The notes: a model not told the origin generated them from the letters alone. DNA of 64,000 nt from Candidatus Aminicenantota bacterium (GCA_014360015.1 JACIYJ010000006.1:62001-126000), one strand, 5' to 3'. Shown: positions 52,992 to 63,690, numbered from the stretch's first letter. Numbers and translations are program-made.

Positions 52992-53828
52992 CTAAGATTT
53001 GTCCGTCAATTTATAAATAGAATTGTAGATTTTTTGCCAATCTTTAAATTCTGTCTTCAAACCAGTCCAGATCTCCAGAGATTTTATTGCCTGAAAGATA
53101 AGCATCTGAGAGCCATTTTTAATCTCAGCTCCGAGAGTCTGACCGATTTTCAGAAAAGGCGTCAACTCTGGCTTATAGATGAGATCCACAAAAACCTTAT
53201 TTTTAAGAGAATAAGTCGGTCTCAAAGGGAAAAAATTAGAAACACCTTCCATCCCGAGGGGAGTAGTATTAACAACAAAATCTACTCCTCTCAGTATCTC
53301 CAAAATATAATCTTCTTTCCATTCTTTTATTTCTAAGTTCTGGATGTATCCAAAATCTTTCTGTAATTTTTCTCTTTTCTTAGCTGATCTTTCCACCAGA
53401 AATACCTTCTGGTAATTCAACTGCGAAATTGAATACAGAACAGCGCGAGCTGCTCCTCCTCCGCCAAAGATCAACACGTTTTTTATTCTATCCTTAAACT
53501 CCTTTATCGATTCAGAAAATCCATAATAATCCGTGTTATAACCACATAACTTACCGTTGGCTTTATATATGGTGTTTACTGCCTTGATCCTGCTGGCTGG
53601 TAGCTCAAGCCAATCCAGAAAATCACAAACCCTTTCTTTGAAAGGAATGGTTACGTTGATTCCGGCTATATCTGATTGTCTCAGCGAATTAATAAATACT
53701 TCTAAATCTTCCGCTGGCAATTCAAATGGATCATAGACAAAGTTCAGGTTCATCATCTTGAATATTTCATTAAATAACCTGGGCGAAATTGAATGTTTCA
53801 GAGGATTACCAATTATTCCGAATCTCAT
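52992..53828 (-). CDS. aroE: Shikimate dehydrogenase
   Basis: 278 residues; SD AAAAGGAA. Substrate-binding start GIIGNPLKHSISPRLFN, catalytic Lys in NVTIPFKERVCDFLD (about 67), Asp in GYNTDYYGF (about 102), and the nucleotide-binding loop IFGGGGAARAVLY (about 125). It reduces 3-dehydroshikimate to shikimate. It lies 22 bp after aroA in the operon. Confidence 0.95.
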   Translation of the reverse strand: MRFGIIGNPLKHSISPRLFNEIFKMMNLNFVYDPFELPAEDLEVFINSLRQSDIAGINVTIPFKERVCDFLDWLELPASRIKAVNTIYKANGKLCGYNTDYYGFSESIKEFKDRIKNVLIFGGGGAARAVLYSISQLNYQKVFLVERSAKKREKLQKDFGYIQNLEIKEWKEDYILEILRGVDFVVNTTPLGMEGVSNFFPLRPTYSLKNKVFVDLIYKPELTPFLKIGQTLGAEIKNGSQMLIFQAIKSLEIWTGLKTEFKDWQKIYNSIYKLTDKS

Positions 53829-53850
53829 CTCAATTCCTTTTCGCTCATTA

Positions 53851-55128
53851 TTAATCGTGGCAGAGAGTTGAAAGATCTCTTATGAATTCCGGGTAAGAAA
53901 TCTGGACACTGTCAAACCCTTCTATCCAGGTTTCACCTCGGGTAATAAGCGAGGCTACCGCGAAAGTCATAGCTATCCTGTGGTCCCCAAAACTGCTTAC
54001 CTGATTACCTCTCAGAAGTGTCGGCCCCTCAATGATTATTCCATCTCGGAGCTCCTCTATCTTAGCTCCCATCTTTTTTAAGTTTTCACACATGGCCTTG
54101 ATTCGATCGCTTTCTTTGTGCCTCAATTCACTGGCTCCGGTTATTCTGGTAACTCCTTCGGCCTGAGTTGCCAACAAAGCTATGAGAGGAATTTCATCAA
54201 TCAGAGACGGAATCTCTTCCTTAGTCACCTCTGTGGCTTTTAAAGAACTCGATTTTATCTCCAGATCGGCCACTTCTTCCTTGGCCTGCTCTTTCATCTT
54301 TAACACAGAAATCTTAGCTCCCATTCTTTGGAGAACTCTTATAAATCCGGTTCTGGTCGGATTGTAACCAACTTCCCGCACCACTATGTGCGATCCAGGC
54401 ACCAAAACTGCGGCCCCTATCAAAAAAGCAGCTGAGGAAATATCTCCTGGAACCGTAATTTCACCACCTTCAATTTGAGAACTTCCATCCACCGTGATTA
54501 TATTACCCTGAACTTCCAGATTTACCCCAAACCACTCAAGCATTCTTTCTAAATGATCCCTGGACTTTATTTTTTCCTTGATGGTAGTTTTCCCTTCGGC
54601 CAACAGGGCGGCCAGGATGACAGCCGATTTCACCTGGGCGCTGGGAACGGTGAGCTCAAATTCATGGCCATGGAGTTCGTTCCCTTTTATGGAAATTGGC
54701 AAAAGAGAATCATTTTCCCGGCCAAAAATGATTGCTCCCATCCTTCTCAAGGGCTCCACAACTCTTTTCATTGGCCTTCGCTTCAGTGAATCATCCCCGT
54801 CAATTACCGAAAAGAATTTTTGCCCGCTCAGAATTCCAGAAAGCAACCTGGCTGTAGTCCCTGAATTTCCACAATAGAGAATATCTCTGGGTTCTTTTAG
54901 CTGACCGGGTTTTATAATTATCTCCTTAGGATTCATTGTTAGGCTTTTTCCAAGCTTTCGGAGACAATCTACAGTTGAGAGAGTATCACCCGAGATAAGG
55001 GGATTTTTTATCCTTACTCCCTTCCTCGATATCGCTCCAACCATCAAGGCTCGGTGGGTAATTGACTTATCAGGAGGTGGAATTATTTCCCCGGTCAGCT
55101 TCTGACCTTTAGAAAACGGCATTTTCAT
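53851..55128 (-). CDS. aroA: 3-phosphoshikimate 1-carboxyvinyltransferase (EPSP synthase)
   Basis: 425 residues; SD GGAGAAAG. Signatures: PPDKSITHRALM near residue 19, LYCGNSGTTARLLSGIL (about 85), ELRHKESDRI and SFGDHRIAM (about 385). The fold is two domains of repeated beta-alpha units. It joins shikimate 3-phosphate and PEP. The start lies 20 bp inside the tyrA end. The motif GNSGTTARL has Thr where class I enzymes usually have Thr-Ala-Met, so inhibitor sensitivity class is not assigned. Confidence 0.95.
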   Translation of the reverse strand: MKMPFSKGQKLTGEIIPPPDKSITHRALMVGAISRKGVRIKNPLISGDTLSTVDCLRKLGKSLTMNPKEIIIKPGQLKEPRDILYCGNSGTTARLLSGILSGQKFFSVIDGDDSLKRRPMKRVVEPLRRMGAIIFGRENDSLLPISIKGNELHGHEFELTVPSAQVKSAVILAALLAEGKTTIKEKIKSRDHLERMLEWFGVNLEVQGNIITVDGSSQIEGGEITVPGDISSAAFLIGAAVLVPGSHIVVREVGYNPTRTGFIRVLQRMGAKISVLKMKEQAKEEVADLEIKSSSLKATEVTKEEIPSLIDEIPLIALLATQAEGVTRITGASELRHKESDRIKAMCENLKKMGAKIEELRDGIIIEGPTLLRGNQVSSFGDHRIAMTFAVASLITRGETWIEGFDSVQISYPEFIRDLSTLCHD

Positions 55129-55960
55129 ACATCTTTCTCCTTTTCTCCGCTTCCCGATTTATTACCTCGATAATTTTAGAAATTTCGTCTTTCTCGATTG
55201 TCGTCTTAAATTTGTTTAGTTCATAAATAACCCTTTTTATATTTTTGATAATGTTTTTTTTGTTCGTAAGAACTAAGTCCGACCCAATTTTTGCTGGTGT
55301 CAGGGTCAGCCGGGTGGCTCCCAGAAATCCAGTGGCGATAAAATTATCTATCTTTCTATTTTTTCGACGCTGTTTCAGATAAATTGAAAATAAAGCAAGA
55401 GAAATAACATAGGGCAAATGACTGGTAGTGGCAGCCCAGAAATCGTGGTCGGCTGGATCTATTTCCACTGGAATAGCTCCGATATTTTTAATTACCTTTT
55501 CGATTACCGGTTTCCCTTGTTTTGAATAGTGATGAGGAAAGCAGAGAAAAAAAGGTTTGCCCGAAAAAAGATCAGCTCTCCAGGCTTTTTCGCCTGCCCT
55601 AACTGTGCCGGCCATGGGATGGCCACCAATCAGCATCTTTTTCGAATATTTCTTCATTTCTCTGACTATCTGGTTTTTAGTGCTCCCGGTATCCAGTAAA
55701 ATCTTTCTTTCTTCCAGAATTGGCCCAATCTCTTTGATTAGCTTCTGAATCTCCTTAACTGGTGTAGCCAGGATGATAATATCGGATCTCTTAACTCCAG
55801 CTTCAATATCATCCAGATATTCATTTAGGATTTGAGAATAGACTTTCTTAAATTGCTTGTCCTTCCCATAAATTCTGGCGGCCACCTGGCTTTTCCTTAA
55901 GGCTAAAGCCAGAGAACAGCCAATTTGGCCAAGGCCGATAATGAAAAAATTATATTTCAT
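55109..55960 (-). CDS. tyrA: Prephenate dehydrogenase
   Basis: 283 residues. The NAD(P)-binding start is [20 protein letters not shown]; then [30 protein letters not shown], and the catalytic His region [13 protein letters not shown] (about 117) with [14 protein letters not shown] (about 180). It converts prephenate to 4-hydroxyphenylpyruvate for tyrosine. No ACT domain is fused, so Tyr feedback is not visible in this protein. The start overlaps the aroF stop by four bases. No prephenate dehydratase gene is near. Confidence 0.93.
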   Translation of the reverse strand: MKYNFFIIGLGQIGCSLALALRKSQVAARIYGKDKQFKKVYSQILNEYLDDIEAGVKRSDIIILATPVKEIQKLIKEIGPILEERKILLDTGSTKNQIVREMKKYSKKMLIGGHPMAGTVRAGEKAWRADLFSGKPFFLCFPHHYSKQGKPVIEKVIKNIGAIPVEIDPADHDFWAATTSHLPYVISLALFSIYLKQRRKNRKIDNFIATGFLGATRLTLTPAKIGSDLVLTNKKNIIKNIKRVIYELNKFKTTIEKDEISKIIEVINREAEKRRKMYENAVF

Positions 55961-56967
55961 ATCTCTCTCCCACAGGCTGAACAGAGAGCTCTCAGCTCCT
56001 CAAGAAATTTCGAGAACATTTTAAAATCAAGAGTCTGAAGTCCATCACTCAGAGCCGACTGCGGATCTTTATGTACCTCCACTATCAGCCCGTCAGCTCC
56101 AGCCGCAACCGCAGCCTTTCCCACCGCCGCGACCAGGTCTCTAACTCCCGTTCCATGGCTGGGATCAGCAATGACCGGCAAATGAGAAAGCTTTTTAATC
56201 AAAGGAATAGCCGAGACATCGAAAGTGTTTCGGGTATATTTTTCAAATGTTCTTATTCCTCTTTCACATAACATCACTCTCGTATTTCCATTAGATAAAA
56301 TATATTCTGCCGACATTAGTAATTCCTCAATCGTGGCCATTAGGCCACGCTTGAGTAAAACCGGCTTATCCGTTTTACCAACAGCCTGAAGAAGTGGATA
56401 ATTCTGCATGTTTCTGGCGCCAATCTGAAGGATATCAGCAACCTGACTGACCTTTTCCACATCTTCGGGAGACATAACTTCTGTAACAATGGCCAACCCG
56501 GTCTCTCTTTTTACCTCATCGAGATATTCGAGACCTTTTTCTTTCAACCCCTGAAAAGAATAAGGTGAAGTTCTGGGTTTATAAGCACCTCCTCTCAAAA
56601 TCTTAACGCCCATTTCTTTTAAAACCCCAGCTATTTCTTTTATCTGCTCTTTGCTCTCCACGGCACAGGGACCAGCCATCAAAGTTATCTTTCTCCCCCC
56701 AACTTCTGTTCCATTAATTCTTATTACGGTATCTTCGTTTTTAAACTCTCTGCTGGCTAACTTAAAGGGACTCATAATACGGACAACTTTTTCTACTTCT
56801 GGCAATACTTCAAAATAATCTGGCTCAACTTCAACCCAGCCAATTACTCCAATTACTGTTCTTTCTTTGCCCTTTATTAAATTTGGTTTTAATCCTAATT
56901 CCTTAACTCTTTTCAAGACTTGAGAAACACCTTTAACTGAGGCACCTGGTTTCATCACTATGATCAT
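55957..56967 (-). CDS. aroF: 3-deoxy-7-phosphoheptulonate synthase (DAHP synthase, type I-beta)
   Basis: 336 residues; SD CAGGAG. An N-terminal ferredoxin-like domain (residues about 1-70, [25 protein letters not shown]) precedes the barrel, as in the Thermotoga-type enzyme, where it mediates feedback by Tyr or Phe. Catalytic signatures: [48 protein letters not shown] and DPSHGTGVR. First step of the shikimate pathway from PEP and erythrose 4-phosphate. Adjacent to a monofunctional chorismate mutase. Confidence 0.95.
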   Translation of the reverse strand: MIIVMKPGASVKGVSQVLKRVKELGLKPNLIKGKERTVIGVIGWVEVEPDYFEVLPEVEKVVRIMSPFKLASREFKNEDTVIRINGTEVGGRKITLMAGPCAVESKEQIKEIAGVLKEMGVKILRGGAYKPRTSPYSFQGLKEKGLEYLDEVKRETGLAIVTEVMSPEDVEKVSQVADILQIGARNMQNYPLLQAVGKTDKPVLLKRGLMATIEELLMSAEYILSNGNTRVMLCERGIRTFEKYTRNTFDVSAIPLIKKLSHLPVIADPSHGTGVRDLVAAVGKAAVAAGADGLIVEVHKDPQSALSDGLQTLDFKMFSKFLEELRALCSACGREI

Positions 56968-57347
56968 TTTTGTTCTCCTGAAAGGTCCGGTCTTAAGATC
57001 TTTGTCTGACCAAGATATTGATGCCTGATTTCCTCAGGTTTTAAATCAGTGTAAGCCAGGACTAATACCCTGATGACTCTTTCCATAGCTCCAGGAACGT
57101 CAATTTCCTTAGCACAAAGAGCCGGAACATAATTCAGACCCATTTGTCTCAAAGCGTACGCTGGAAACTCTTTGTTTATCTCTCCCGTCACCGTAAAAAA
57201 CACAGCGACTACATCCTGTTTTTCCAGATTGTTGGCAAAAATTATTTCCTGCAGGAGTTCAGTAGTCTTATTTAGGATTTCATTTTTGTTATTTTCCTCA
57301 ACCTGAACGGCCCCTCTTATTCCTCTTAATCTGACTTCTTTTCTCAT
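56964..57347 (-). CDS. aroH: Monofunctional chorismate mutase, AroH type
   Basis: 127 residues, typical for the trimeric Bacillus-type enzyme. Motifs: [17 protein letters not shown] with the active-site Arg, [25 protein letters not shown], and the Cys-containing [23 protein letters not shown]. It turns chorismate into prephenate at the branch point toward Tyr and Phe. Start and stop overlap both neighbours by four bases, so translation is coupled. Confidence 0.94.
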   Translation of the reverse strand: MRKEVRLRGIRGAVQVEENNKNEILNKTTELLQEIIFANNLEKQDVVAVFFTVTGEINKEFPAYALRQMGLNYVPALCAKEIDVPGAMERVIRVLVLAYTDLKPEEIRHQYLGQTKILRPDLSGEQK

Positions 57348-58132
57348 AAAGCACCTCTCATGGTCTTCAAAAATTCTTCAACTTCTCCAACCCTGAAATC
57401 TTTTTCTCGACCCATCATGATTTTAATGATGGCACTCCCGACTATTACTCCATCTACGTCCTTGGCTATTTGAGCTGCCTGAGTCGGAGTGGAAATGCCA
57501 AAGCCAGCATAAAGAGGCTTATCAGTAAAGGATTTAACTCTGGCAATTGTTTCTCTCAGTTCAGCTGCAATCTGATTTCTGACACCGGTAACTCCGAATA
57601 CCGAAACTAAGTAAATAAATCCTTCAGAATTTTTGGCGATAAGTTTAATTCTGCCGGGCTCTGTTGATGGAGCAATCATATTTATCACCGAAATGTTTCT
57701 TTTTTTAAAACAATCCTGGAGGAAGCCAATTTCCTCTACTGGCAGGTCAGGAAATAGAATTCCGGATATATTCTCCTGGCTCATAAAATTGGCAAATCGA
57801 TCAAAGCCAAATTGATAAATCGGATTTAAATAGCTCATTATCACCACCGGAATGGTCAAATCTTTCCTGAATTCCTTAAAGAAAGAGATAAAACTGGCGA
57901 GCTTGAACCCTTTTTCTAAAACCCATTCAGAAGAATGCTGAATATACTTGCCGTCAGCAATTGGATCGGAAAAAGGAATTCCAATTTCCACCAGGTCAGC
58001 ACCTGATGATTGGGCAGCGATTAGAAGTTCGGCAAAATCTCTTTCTGTGGGATAAAAAGCAGTAAAAAATGGAACAAAAGCTTTCCGGCCTTTCTGCCTG
58101 ATCTCCTCAGTTATTATTTCGAGTCTTTGCAT
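57344..58132 (-). CDS. trpA: Tryptophan synthase alpha subunit
   Basis: 262 residues; SD AGAGGTT. Catalytic Glu in [20 protein letters not shown] (about 49) with the Asp in PFSDP (about 60), and the phosphate loop [12 protein letters not shown] (about 210) before [12 protein letters not shown]. It cleaves indole-3-glycerol phosphate to indole, which passes to TrpB. The gene overlaps the trpB end by 26 bp. Confidence 0.95.
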   Translation of the reverse strand: MQRLEIITEEIRQKGRKAFVPFFTAFYPTERDFAELLIAAQSSGADLVEIGIPFSDPIADGKYIQHSSEWVLEKGFKLASFISFFKEFRKDLTIPVVIMSYLNPIYQFGFDRFANFMSQENISGILFPDLPVEEIGFLQDCFKKRNISVINMIAPSTEPGRIKLIAKNSEGFIYLVSVFGVTGVRNQIAAELRETIARVKSFTDKPLYAGFGISTPTQAAQIAKDVDGVIVGSAIIKIMMGREKDFRVGEVEEFLKTMRGAL

Positions 58133-59294
58133 TTTTAACCTCTTTAATGGAGATGTCTTTGTCTCCCCTTCCAGATAAATTAACTATTACAATTTCTCCT
58201 TTTTTAAACTTTTTAAATTTCTTAACCCAGGCCACAGCATGTGAAGATTCCATGGCCGGTATAATTCCTTCCAATCTGGCCACCTCATTAAAAGCTTCAA
58301 GAGCCAATTCGTCATCTACACTATCAACCAGGATTTTTCCCGTCTCCACCAGGAAAGCCAGCTCTGGTCCGACACCCGGATAATCAAGCCCAGCTGAGAT
58401 TGAATAAGAATTTAATATCTGACCGTCTTCATCCTGAAGAACATAGGTATAAGCACCATGGAAAATACCTAACTTCCCTTTGAGCAAAGACAAAGCATGA
58501 AAAGAAGTCTCCTGACCTCGACCTGCCGCCTCCACTCCTATCTTCTTAACTCCCTTTTCCTTCAAAAATGGATGAAACAGACCTATTGAATTTGAGCCCC
58601 CACCGATACAGGCAACCAGATAATCAGGTAGCCGCCCTTCTATCTTCCTTATTTGTTTTTTAACTTCTCTTCCTATAACTGACTGAAATTCTCTGACCAT
58701 TAAGGGATAGGGATGAGGGCCAACGGCCGAACCAAGAAGATAATGACTCGTCCGAACATTTGTCACCCAATCTCTCATGGCTTCATTGGTAGCATCTTTA
58801 AGTGTTCTTGAACCCGAAGTCACTTTAATAATCTCAGCTCCCAGAAGACGCATCTTAGAAAGGTTTAGAGCCTGCCTTTTCATATCAATTTCACCCATAT
58901 AAATGGTGCATTCCAGGCCAAAGAGAGCAGCCACCGTGGCTACAGCTATTCCATGTTGTCCAGCGCCGGTTTCAGCAATCAATCTTTTTTTTCCTAATCT
59001 TTTGGCGAGGAGAGCCTGGCCAAGGCAATTGGTGATTTTATGGGCACCAGTATGGTTGAGGTCTTCTCTCTTTAAATAGATTTTTACTCCATAGACCCGA
59101 CTAAGATTTTCAGCAAAAAACAATGGCGTTGGCCTCCCACAATAATTCTTCAGATAAAATTCAAACTCCTTTTTAAAGACCGGATCCTGGCGCGCAGCAT
59201 AAAACTCTCTCTCGAGTTCCAGCAGAGGTCCCATCAAAGTTTCGGGGACATAACGGCCACCGAATCTACCGAACTTGCCAGATGATAATCCCAT
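58107..59294 (-). CDS. trpB: Tryptophan synthase beta subunit
   Basis: 395 residues from the ATG at 59294 (SD GGAGG); the ORF extends 25 codons upstream, but [19 protein letters not shown] is the normal TrpB N-terminus. PLP-Lys in [18 protein letters not shown] (about 90), [18 protein letters not shown] and [12 protein letters not shown] for phosphate binding. It is a TrpB1-type enzyme. It condenses indole and serine. It overlaps the 3' end of trpF by 61 bp, an unusually long overlap. Confidence 0.95.
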   Translation of the reverse strand: MGLSSGKFGRFGGRYVPETLMGPLLELEREFYAARQDPVFKKEFEFYLKNYCGRPTPLFFAENLSRVYGVKIYLKREDLNHTGAHKITNCLGQALLAKRLGKKRLIAETGAGQHGIAVATVAALFGLECTIYMGEIDMKRQALNLSKMRLLGAEIIKVTSGSRTLKDATNEAMRDWVTNVRTSHYLLGSAVGPHPYPLMVREFQSVIGREVKKQIRKIEGRLPDYLVACIGGGSNSIGLFHPFLKEKGVKKIGVEAAGRGQETSFHALSLLKGKLGIFHGAYTYVLQDEDGQILNSYSISAGLDYPGVGPELAFLVETGKILVDSVDDELALEAFNEVARLEGIIPAMESSHAVAWVKKFKKFKKGEIVIVNLSGRGDKDISIKEVKNAKTRNNN

Positions 59295-59878
59295 TTTTTG
59301 ATCCTCCAGATAAATTCTCGAAGCTTTTCCGGATCTTTTTTGCCAGGGAAAAGTTCTATTCCTGAGCAAACATCTAAGCCAAAAGGAGAAACTTTTTCTA
59401 AAACTGACTCCACGTTATCAGGATTTAATCCCCCACCGAGGAAAAATTTTCCGTATCTTTTGGCCCTGATAGCTATCTCCCAATCAAATGGCTGCCCCTT
59501 AATTTTTGAATCAAGGATAAAGAAATCAAATCCTGAACGGGCTATGATTTCAAGGTCTCGAAATTCTCCTACTCTAAAAGCTTTTATCCCCTTGCCTCTA
59601 AAGCTTCTCACATAGTCTACCGACTCATCTCCATGAAATTGCAACAGATCCAGCCCCAGCCTCTTGTTTATTTTTTTGACTGAGTCCATTGGCTCGTTAA
59701 CGAACACTCCGACTTTAATTATGAATGGCGGGAGATTATTTATTATGTACCTGGCTTTCTCCACACTTATTTTTCTCGGACTTTCAGAAAAAATAAATCC
59801 CAATGCTTCAGCCCCGAGTTCCACGGCCAATAGAGCGTCTTCAAGATTGGTAATCCCGCAAATTTTTATTCTGGTCAT
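59234..59878 (-). CDS. trpF: Phosphoribosylanthranilate isomerase
   Basis: 214 residues. Catalytic Cys in [27 protein letters not shown] (about 7) and Asp in FILDSK; phosphate loop GGGLNPDNV and [12 protein letters not shown]. It converts phosphoribosylanthranilate to CdRP. The C-terminal tail after [11 protein letters not shown] is about 18 residues longer than needed and is encoded in the overlap with trpB, so it may be a by-product of the overlap. Confidence 0.93.
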   Translation of the reverse strand: MTRIKICGITNLEDALLAVELGAEALGFIFSESPRKISVEKARYIINNLPPFIIKVGVFVNEPMDSVKKINKRLGLDLLQFHGDESVDYVRSFRGKGIKAFRVGEFRDLEIIARSGFDFFILDSKIKGQPFDWEIAIRAKRYGKFFLGGGLNPDNVESVLEKVSPFGLDVCSGIELFPGKKDPEKLREFIWRIKKWDYHLASSVDSVAVMSPKL

Positions 59879-60633
59879 CCCCTCAGCCCCTCCATTAATT
59901 TTAGGATTCTGTCTTCAATTTCCGAAGCCTCCATAAAATAACTTCCGATCAGAAAACCATCGGCCCCGGCCCTTTTGAACCTCTTTAAATCCTCTGGAGT
60001 CTTTAAGCCGCTCTCAATAATCCTTATTTCTCCGATGTTTTTTTCCCTTAGAAGATCCAGCATTCTCTCTCCATGAGATAGGTCAACCTTTAACGATGTA
60101 AGATCTCTGTTGTTAACGCCGACGATCCTTACCGGTAAGTCCGAAATCTTTTCTACATCCTGTTCAGAATGAACTTCTACTAAGGGTTCCATTTGCAGTT
60201 CCTGGCATTTTTCCAGCAGGCGGATTAATTTTCTTTTCTCCACCAGAGAGGCTATCAATAGCACACTGTCCGCCCCATTATTTCTGGCCTGAATTATCTG
60301 AGACTCGTGAATAATAAATCCCTTCTGAATTACAGGTATGGAAACAGCGCTCTTAACCCTCTTCAAATCATCAGCCGTGGTTAAAAAATAGTTCTCCTCA
60401 ACTACTACCGAAACCGCTGAAAAGCCGTTGGTTTCGTACCGCCGAGCCAGTTCTTCAGGCTGCCAGTCTGTGTCAAACTTTCTGGTTGGGGTAGCTCTTT
60501 TGAACTCACCGATGATGCCATTACCCTTTCTCAGATAACTGGAAAGAGAAAGGGGTTTTTCCTTTCTCCGCAGAATTTCTTCTTTTATTTCCTGCGCTTC
60601 AATTTGCTTTTTAATCTTCTCGAGGAAATTCAT
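59875..60633 (-). CDS. trpC: Indole-3-glycerol phosphate synthase
   Basis: 252 residues. Catalytic residues in IIGEFKRATPTRKFD (Glu and Lys, about 45), IPVIQKGFIIHESQI (Lys about 100), GVNNRDLTSLKVDL and ESGLKTPEDL near the C-terminus, then ADGFLIGSYFM. It closes the indole ring. The start codon overlaps the trpD end region (TGAATG). Confidence 0.95.
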   Translation of the reverse strand: MNFLEKIKKQIEAQEIKEEILRRKEKPLSLSSYLRKGNGIIGEFKRATPTRKFDTDWQPEELARRYETNGFSAVSVVVEENYFLTTADDLKRVKSAVSIPVIQKGFIIHESQIIQARNNGADSVLLIASLVEKRKLIRLLEKCQELQMEPLVEVHSEQDVEKISDLPVRIVGVNNRDLTSLKVDLSHGERMLDLLREKNIGEIRIIESGLKTPEDLKRFKRAGADGFLIGSYFMEASEIEDRILKLMEGLRG

Positions 60634-61644
60634 TCAGTCCTCCTGATGAAACTTTATGAAGTCCTTTAGCTTTTGCCGAGCCTTCCCGGAATCGATTGAA
60701 TCCTTAGCCATTTCTATCCCTTCCTTTAAATCTGGAGCCTTACCGGAAACAAAAATAGCTGCTCCGGCATTAATAAGAACAAAATCCCTATAAACCGAAT
60801 CTTCGCCCCTCAAGACACTGAATAGAATGTTCAGGTTTTCCTGCAGGGATAGCGCCTTGATGCTGGCTTCCCTCATCCTGATTCCATAATCTTCAGGAAC
60901 TATTTCTATTTCTTTGAGTTCATTCCTTTCAACCAGATAGCCAGCGGTTGGGGCAGCCACGGATATTTCATCAAGACCATCCATAGAATGAACCAGAAGA
61001 TACCTTTCCCCACCAAGTTTCCTGATGACCTCAGCAACTTTTTTTATTACTTTCTCATTGAAGAAACCGATTAACTGTCTTTTAACCCCAGCTGGGTTGA
61101 TCAACGGTCCCAGAAGATTAAAAATCGTTCTGACTCCTATTTCTTTCCTTATTGGCTGGACATTTTTCATCGAAGGGTGAAAATAAGGAGCAAAGATAAA
61201 TCCAATACCTAATTCCTCAACTGATTGTCTAACCTTGGAAGGAGAATCAGGAAGCTTGACTCCCAATCCTTCTATCAGATCAGCACTGCCGCACTGGCTG
61301 GAAATGGCCCGGTTTCCATGTTTGGCCACTTTGACCCCGGCTCCGGCAACTACAAAGGCCGAAATGGTGGAAATATTGAAAGTGGATTTTCCATCTCCTC
61401 CAGTTCCACATAAATCCACAACCTCTTCCTGGCTGAGCTCGATTTTGAGAGCTTTTTCTCTCAGAGTTTTTACAAAGGAAAAGATTTCCTCTGGAGTTTC
61501 TCCTTTCATCCTTAGGCCGATAAGAAAAGCAGAAACTTGAGCCGGGGTGGCTTTGCCCTCCATTATTTCCATCACTGAAGCCTCAGCCACAGAAAGGTCA
61601 AGGTCATATCCCTCACATAAAGTTCTTATGGCCTGTTCAATCAT
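60634..61644 (-). CDS. trpD: Anthranilate phosphoribosyltransferase
   Basis: 336 residues. Family signatures: LCGTGGDGKSTFNISTISAFV (about 79), KHGNRAISSQCGSADLIEGLG (about 107), and RTIFNLLGPLINPAG. It adds PRPP to anthranilate. The ATG overlaps the trpG stop by four bases. It is a stand-alone enzyme, not fused to TrpG as in enterobacteria. Confidence 0.95.
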   Translation of the reverse strand: MIEQAIRTLCEGYDLDLSVAEASVMEIMEGKATPAQVSAFLIGLRMKGETPEEIFSFVKTLREKALKIELSQEEVVDLCGTGGDGKSTFNISTISAFVVAGAGVKVAKHGNRAISSQCGSADLIEGLGVKLPDSPSKVRQSVEELGIGFIFAPYFHPSMKNVQPIRKEIGVRTIFNLLGPLINPAGVKRQLIGFFNEKVIKKVAEVIRKLGGERYLLVHSMDGLDEISVAAPTAGYLVERNELKEIEIVPEDYGIRMREASIKALSLQENLNILFSVLRGEDSVYRDFVLINAGAAIFVSGKAPDLKEGIEMAKDSIDSGKARQKLKDFIKFHQED

Positions 61645-62216
61645 TTCCCGCTCCCCAATTCAAAAAAGTTTTTTATCAGCTTTTTGCCTTCTCTGGTCAA
61701 AAAAGACTCAGGATGAAATTGAACTCCCTCGGTTGCCGTTCCTTTTATCCTGATACCCATTATTTCTCCATCGGCAGTATAAGCAGACACCTCTATTTCC
61801 TCTGGAAGGTTTTCTTCTGAAACAAGGAGGGAATGATATCTGGTGGCCTCAAAAGGATTAGAAATATCATAAAAGATAGTGTGACCGTCGTGATAAATCT
61901 CAGAGGTAAGACCATGCATTACTCTTCCGGCTGGAACAACTTTTCCTCCAAAGGCCTGGGCAATACACTGATGTCCAAGACAAACGCCAAGAATTGGAAT
62001 TTTGCCCGTGAAGTGCCTGATTATTTCTTTACACTCTACTGCTTCTTCTGGCTTGCCCGGTCCAGGAGAGATTACAATATAATCAGGTGATAAGGATATG
62101 ACTTCCTGAAGGGTCAGGCTGTTTCTTCGTCGGACGATAACCTCTTCAGAAATTGTCTTGAACATTTGATAGAGGTTGTAGACGAAGGAATCGAAATTAT
62201 CTATGATTAAAATCAT
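61641..62216 (-). CDS. trpG: Anthranilate synthase glutamine amidotransferase subunit
   Basis: 191 residues. Starts ILIIDNFDSFVYNLYQMF. Nucleophilic Cys in ILGVCLGHQCIAQAFGG (about 79), with His and Glu in GVQFHPESFLT (about 170). Class I GATase that supplies ammonia to TrpE. It could also serve as PabA with a PabB elsewhere. The ATG overlaps the trpE stop by one base. Confidence 0.95.
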   Translation of the reverse strand: MILIIDNFDSFVYNLYQMFKTISEEVIVRRRNSLTLQEVISLSPDYIVISPGPGKPEEAVECKEIIRHFTGKIPILGVCLGHQCIAQAFGGKVVPAGRVMHGLTSEIYHDGHTIFYDISNPFEATRYHSLLVSEENLPEEIEVSAYTADGEIMGIRIKGTATEGVQFHPESFLTREGKKLIKNFFELGSGK

Positions 62217-63640
62217 TTAAATCCTCCCTTTTCGGCTATCTTTACCGCTTCATACATTCCTTTTATTTTGTTCTGAACTTCGCGATATTCATTTTCGGGG
62301 TTAGAACCGAACACAATTCCAGCACCTCCTTGAAGGAAAAAGACTCCTCTTTTATAGATAATCATCCTTATGCCAATACATAGATCGACATTCCCGTTGA
62401 AGCCAAAATACCCGACAACTCCTCCATAAGGGCCCCTTTCTACCGGTTCAAGCTGGTCGATTATCTCCATGGCTCTGAGCTTGGGTGCTCCGGTAACTGT
62501 GCCAGCCGGAAAGGTCGCTTGAAGAATGTCAAAAAAAGTTTTGTTCGGACTGAGTTTTCCTTCGACCTGGGAAACGATGTGCATTACATGCGAATATCTT
62601 TCTATAGACATTTTTTCTGTAATCTGGACACTCCCTGGAAGGCAGAGCTTCCCCAGGTCATTTCTGGCCAGATCAATCAACATAATATGCTCAGCTCTCT
62701 CTTTCTGATCATTAATTAATTGCTGTTCTAATTCGAGATCTTCTTCTCTCGTTTTGCCTCTTCTTCTTGTCCCGGCTATGGGCCGGATGGAAACAGTATC
62801 TTTCTCAACTTTAACGTGGGATTCCGGAGAAGAACCTATGATTTGAAACCTACCGAAATCAAAATAGAACATATAAGGAGAGGGATTAATAATTCTCAGA
62901 GCTCGATAAATGTCAAAAGGCGAAGCTGAAGTTCTTCCTTTGAATTTAATAGAAAGGACTGCCTGAAAGATATCACCTGCTTTTATAAAATTCTTAGCTT
63001 CAATCACTCTTTTTATGTATTCTTCTTCAGAAAGGCTGGAACTCAGCGAGGAATTAAACTGGACTTCAGAATCCCTTTTTTCACTCCTGTAGGCGCGTCG
63101 AGAAGTCAGAGCACTCTTGATTGAGGCTATACTTTCTTCAATATCTTTTTCACTTAATCTGATCCCTCCCACCAATATTTTCCCAATATGTTTCACATGA
63201 TCAAATACCAGCAGTTTATTGACTTTAAACAGGTAAAGTTGTGGAAACAAACTTTCTGGCTTTTTAAGATCGAGGTCATCAAAAAACCGGACAAATTCAT
63301 AACCAATATAGCCAGCCCAGCCACCGGTGAAGGCTATCTCTTCCGGGGTTTGATAACATCTCTCTTTCAGGATTGAATCCAGAACCGCTTTAACATTATC
63401 TCTTTTTATGACTACTTCCCGCCCGCCTGCCCTTAAAGTATCACCCTCAACCACAATTGTTTCTTCTGGATCTATCCCAATAAATGAATACCTTCCAAGT
63501 TTCTCTCCCTTTTCTACACTCTCCAGGAGAAAAACAGCACCCCGTTTTCTTAAATTGAGAAAAGCAGAAACCGGAGTATAGAGATCAAGCGGAACGTCCT
63601 CCCAGCCAACCAATCTGTCCTCAAATTTTCTTAGCTCCAT
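62213..63640 (-). CDS. trpE: Anthranilate synthase component I
   Basis: 475 residues; SD TGGAGGA. The N-terminal half (YTPVSAFLNLRKRGAVFLLESVEKGEKLGRYSFIG) includes the LLES element that forms the Trp feedback pocket, so inhibition by tryptophan is expected. C-terminal chorismate-binding blocks: RPIAGTRRRGKTREED, LIDLARNDLGKL, FPAGTVTGAPKLRAME, GGVVGYFGFNG and QGGAGIVFGSNPE. It is the first structural gene of the supraoperon and follows the attenuator by about 16 bp. Confidence 0.95.
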   Translation of the reverse strand: MELRKFEDRLVGWEDVPLDLYTPVSAFLNLRKRGAVFLLESVEKGEKLGRYSFIGIDPEETIVVEGDTLRAGGREVVIKRDNVKAVLDSILKERCYQTPEEIAFTGGWAGYIGYEFVRFFDDLDLKKPESLFPQLYLFKVNKLLVFDHVKHIGKILVGGIRLSEKDIEESIASIKSALTSRRAYRSEKRDSEVQFNSSLSSSLSEEEYIKRVIEAKNFIKAGDIFQAVLSIKFKGRTSASPFDIYRALRIINPSPYMFYFDFGRFQIIGSSPESHVKVEKDTVSIRPIAGTRRRGKTREEDLELEQQLINDQKERAEHIMLIDLARNDLGKLCLPGSVQITEKMSIERYSHVMHIVSQVEGKLSPNKTFFDILQATFPAGTVTGAPKLRAMEIIDQLEPVERGPYGGVVGYFGFNGNVDLCIGIRMIIYKRGVFFLQGGAGIVFGSNPENEYREVQNKIKGMYEAVKIAEKGGFK

Positions 63641-63656
63641 TTTTCCTCCAAAAAAA

Positions 63657-63690
63657 AAGACCCACCTGTTTTTAACTACAGGTGGGTCTT
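63657..63690 (-). terminator. Attenuator terminator of the aromatic operon
   Basis: A perfect 13-bp stem AAGACCCACCTGT / ACAGGTGGGTCTT with an 8-nt loop, followed on the minus strand by seven more T. It ends only 16 bp before the trpE start codon, so it must be bypassed for the operon to be expressed. Its 5' arm (GACCCACC) can instead pair with GGTGGGTC at 63736-63743 in the leader, which would form an antiterminator. Confidence 0.95.
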
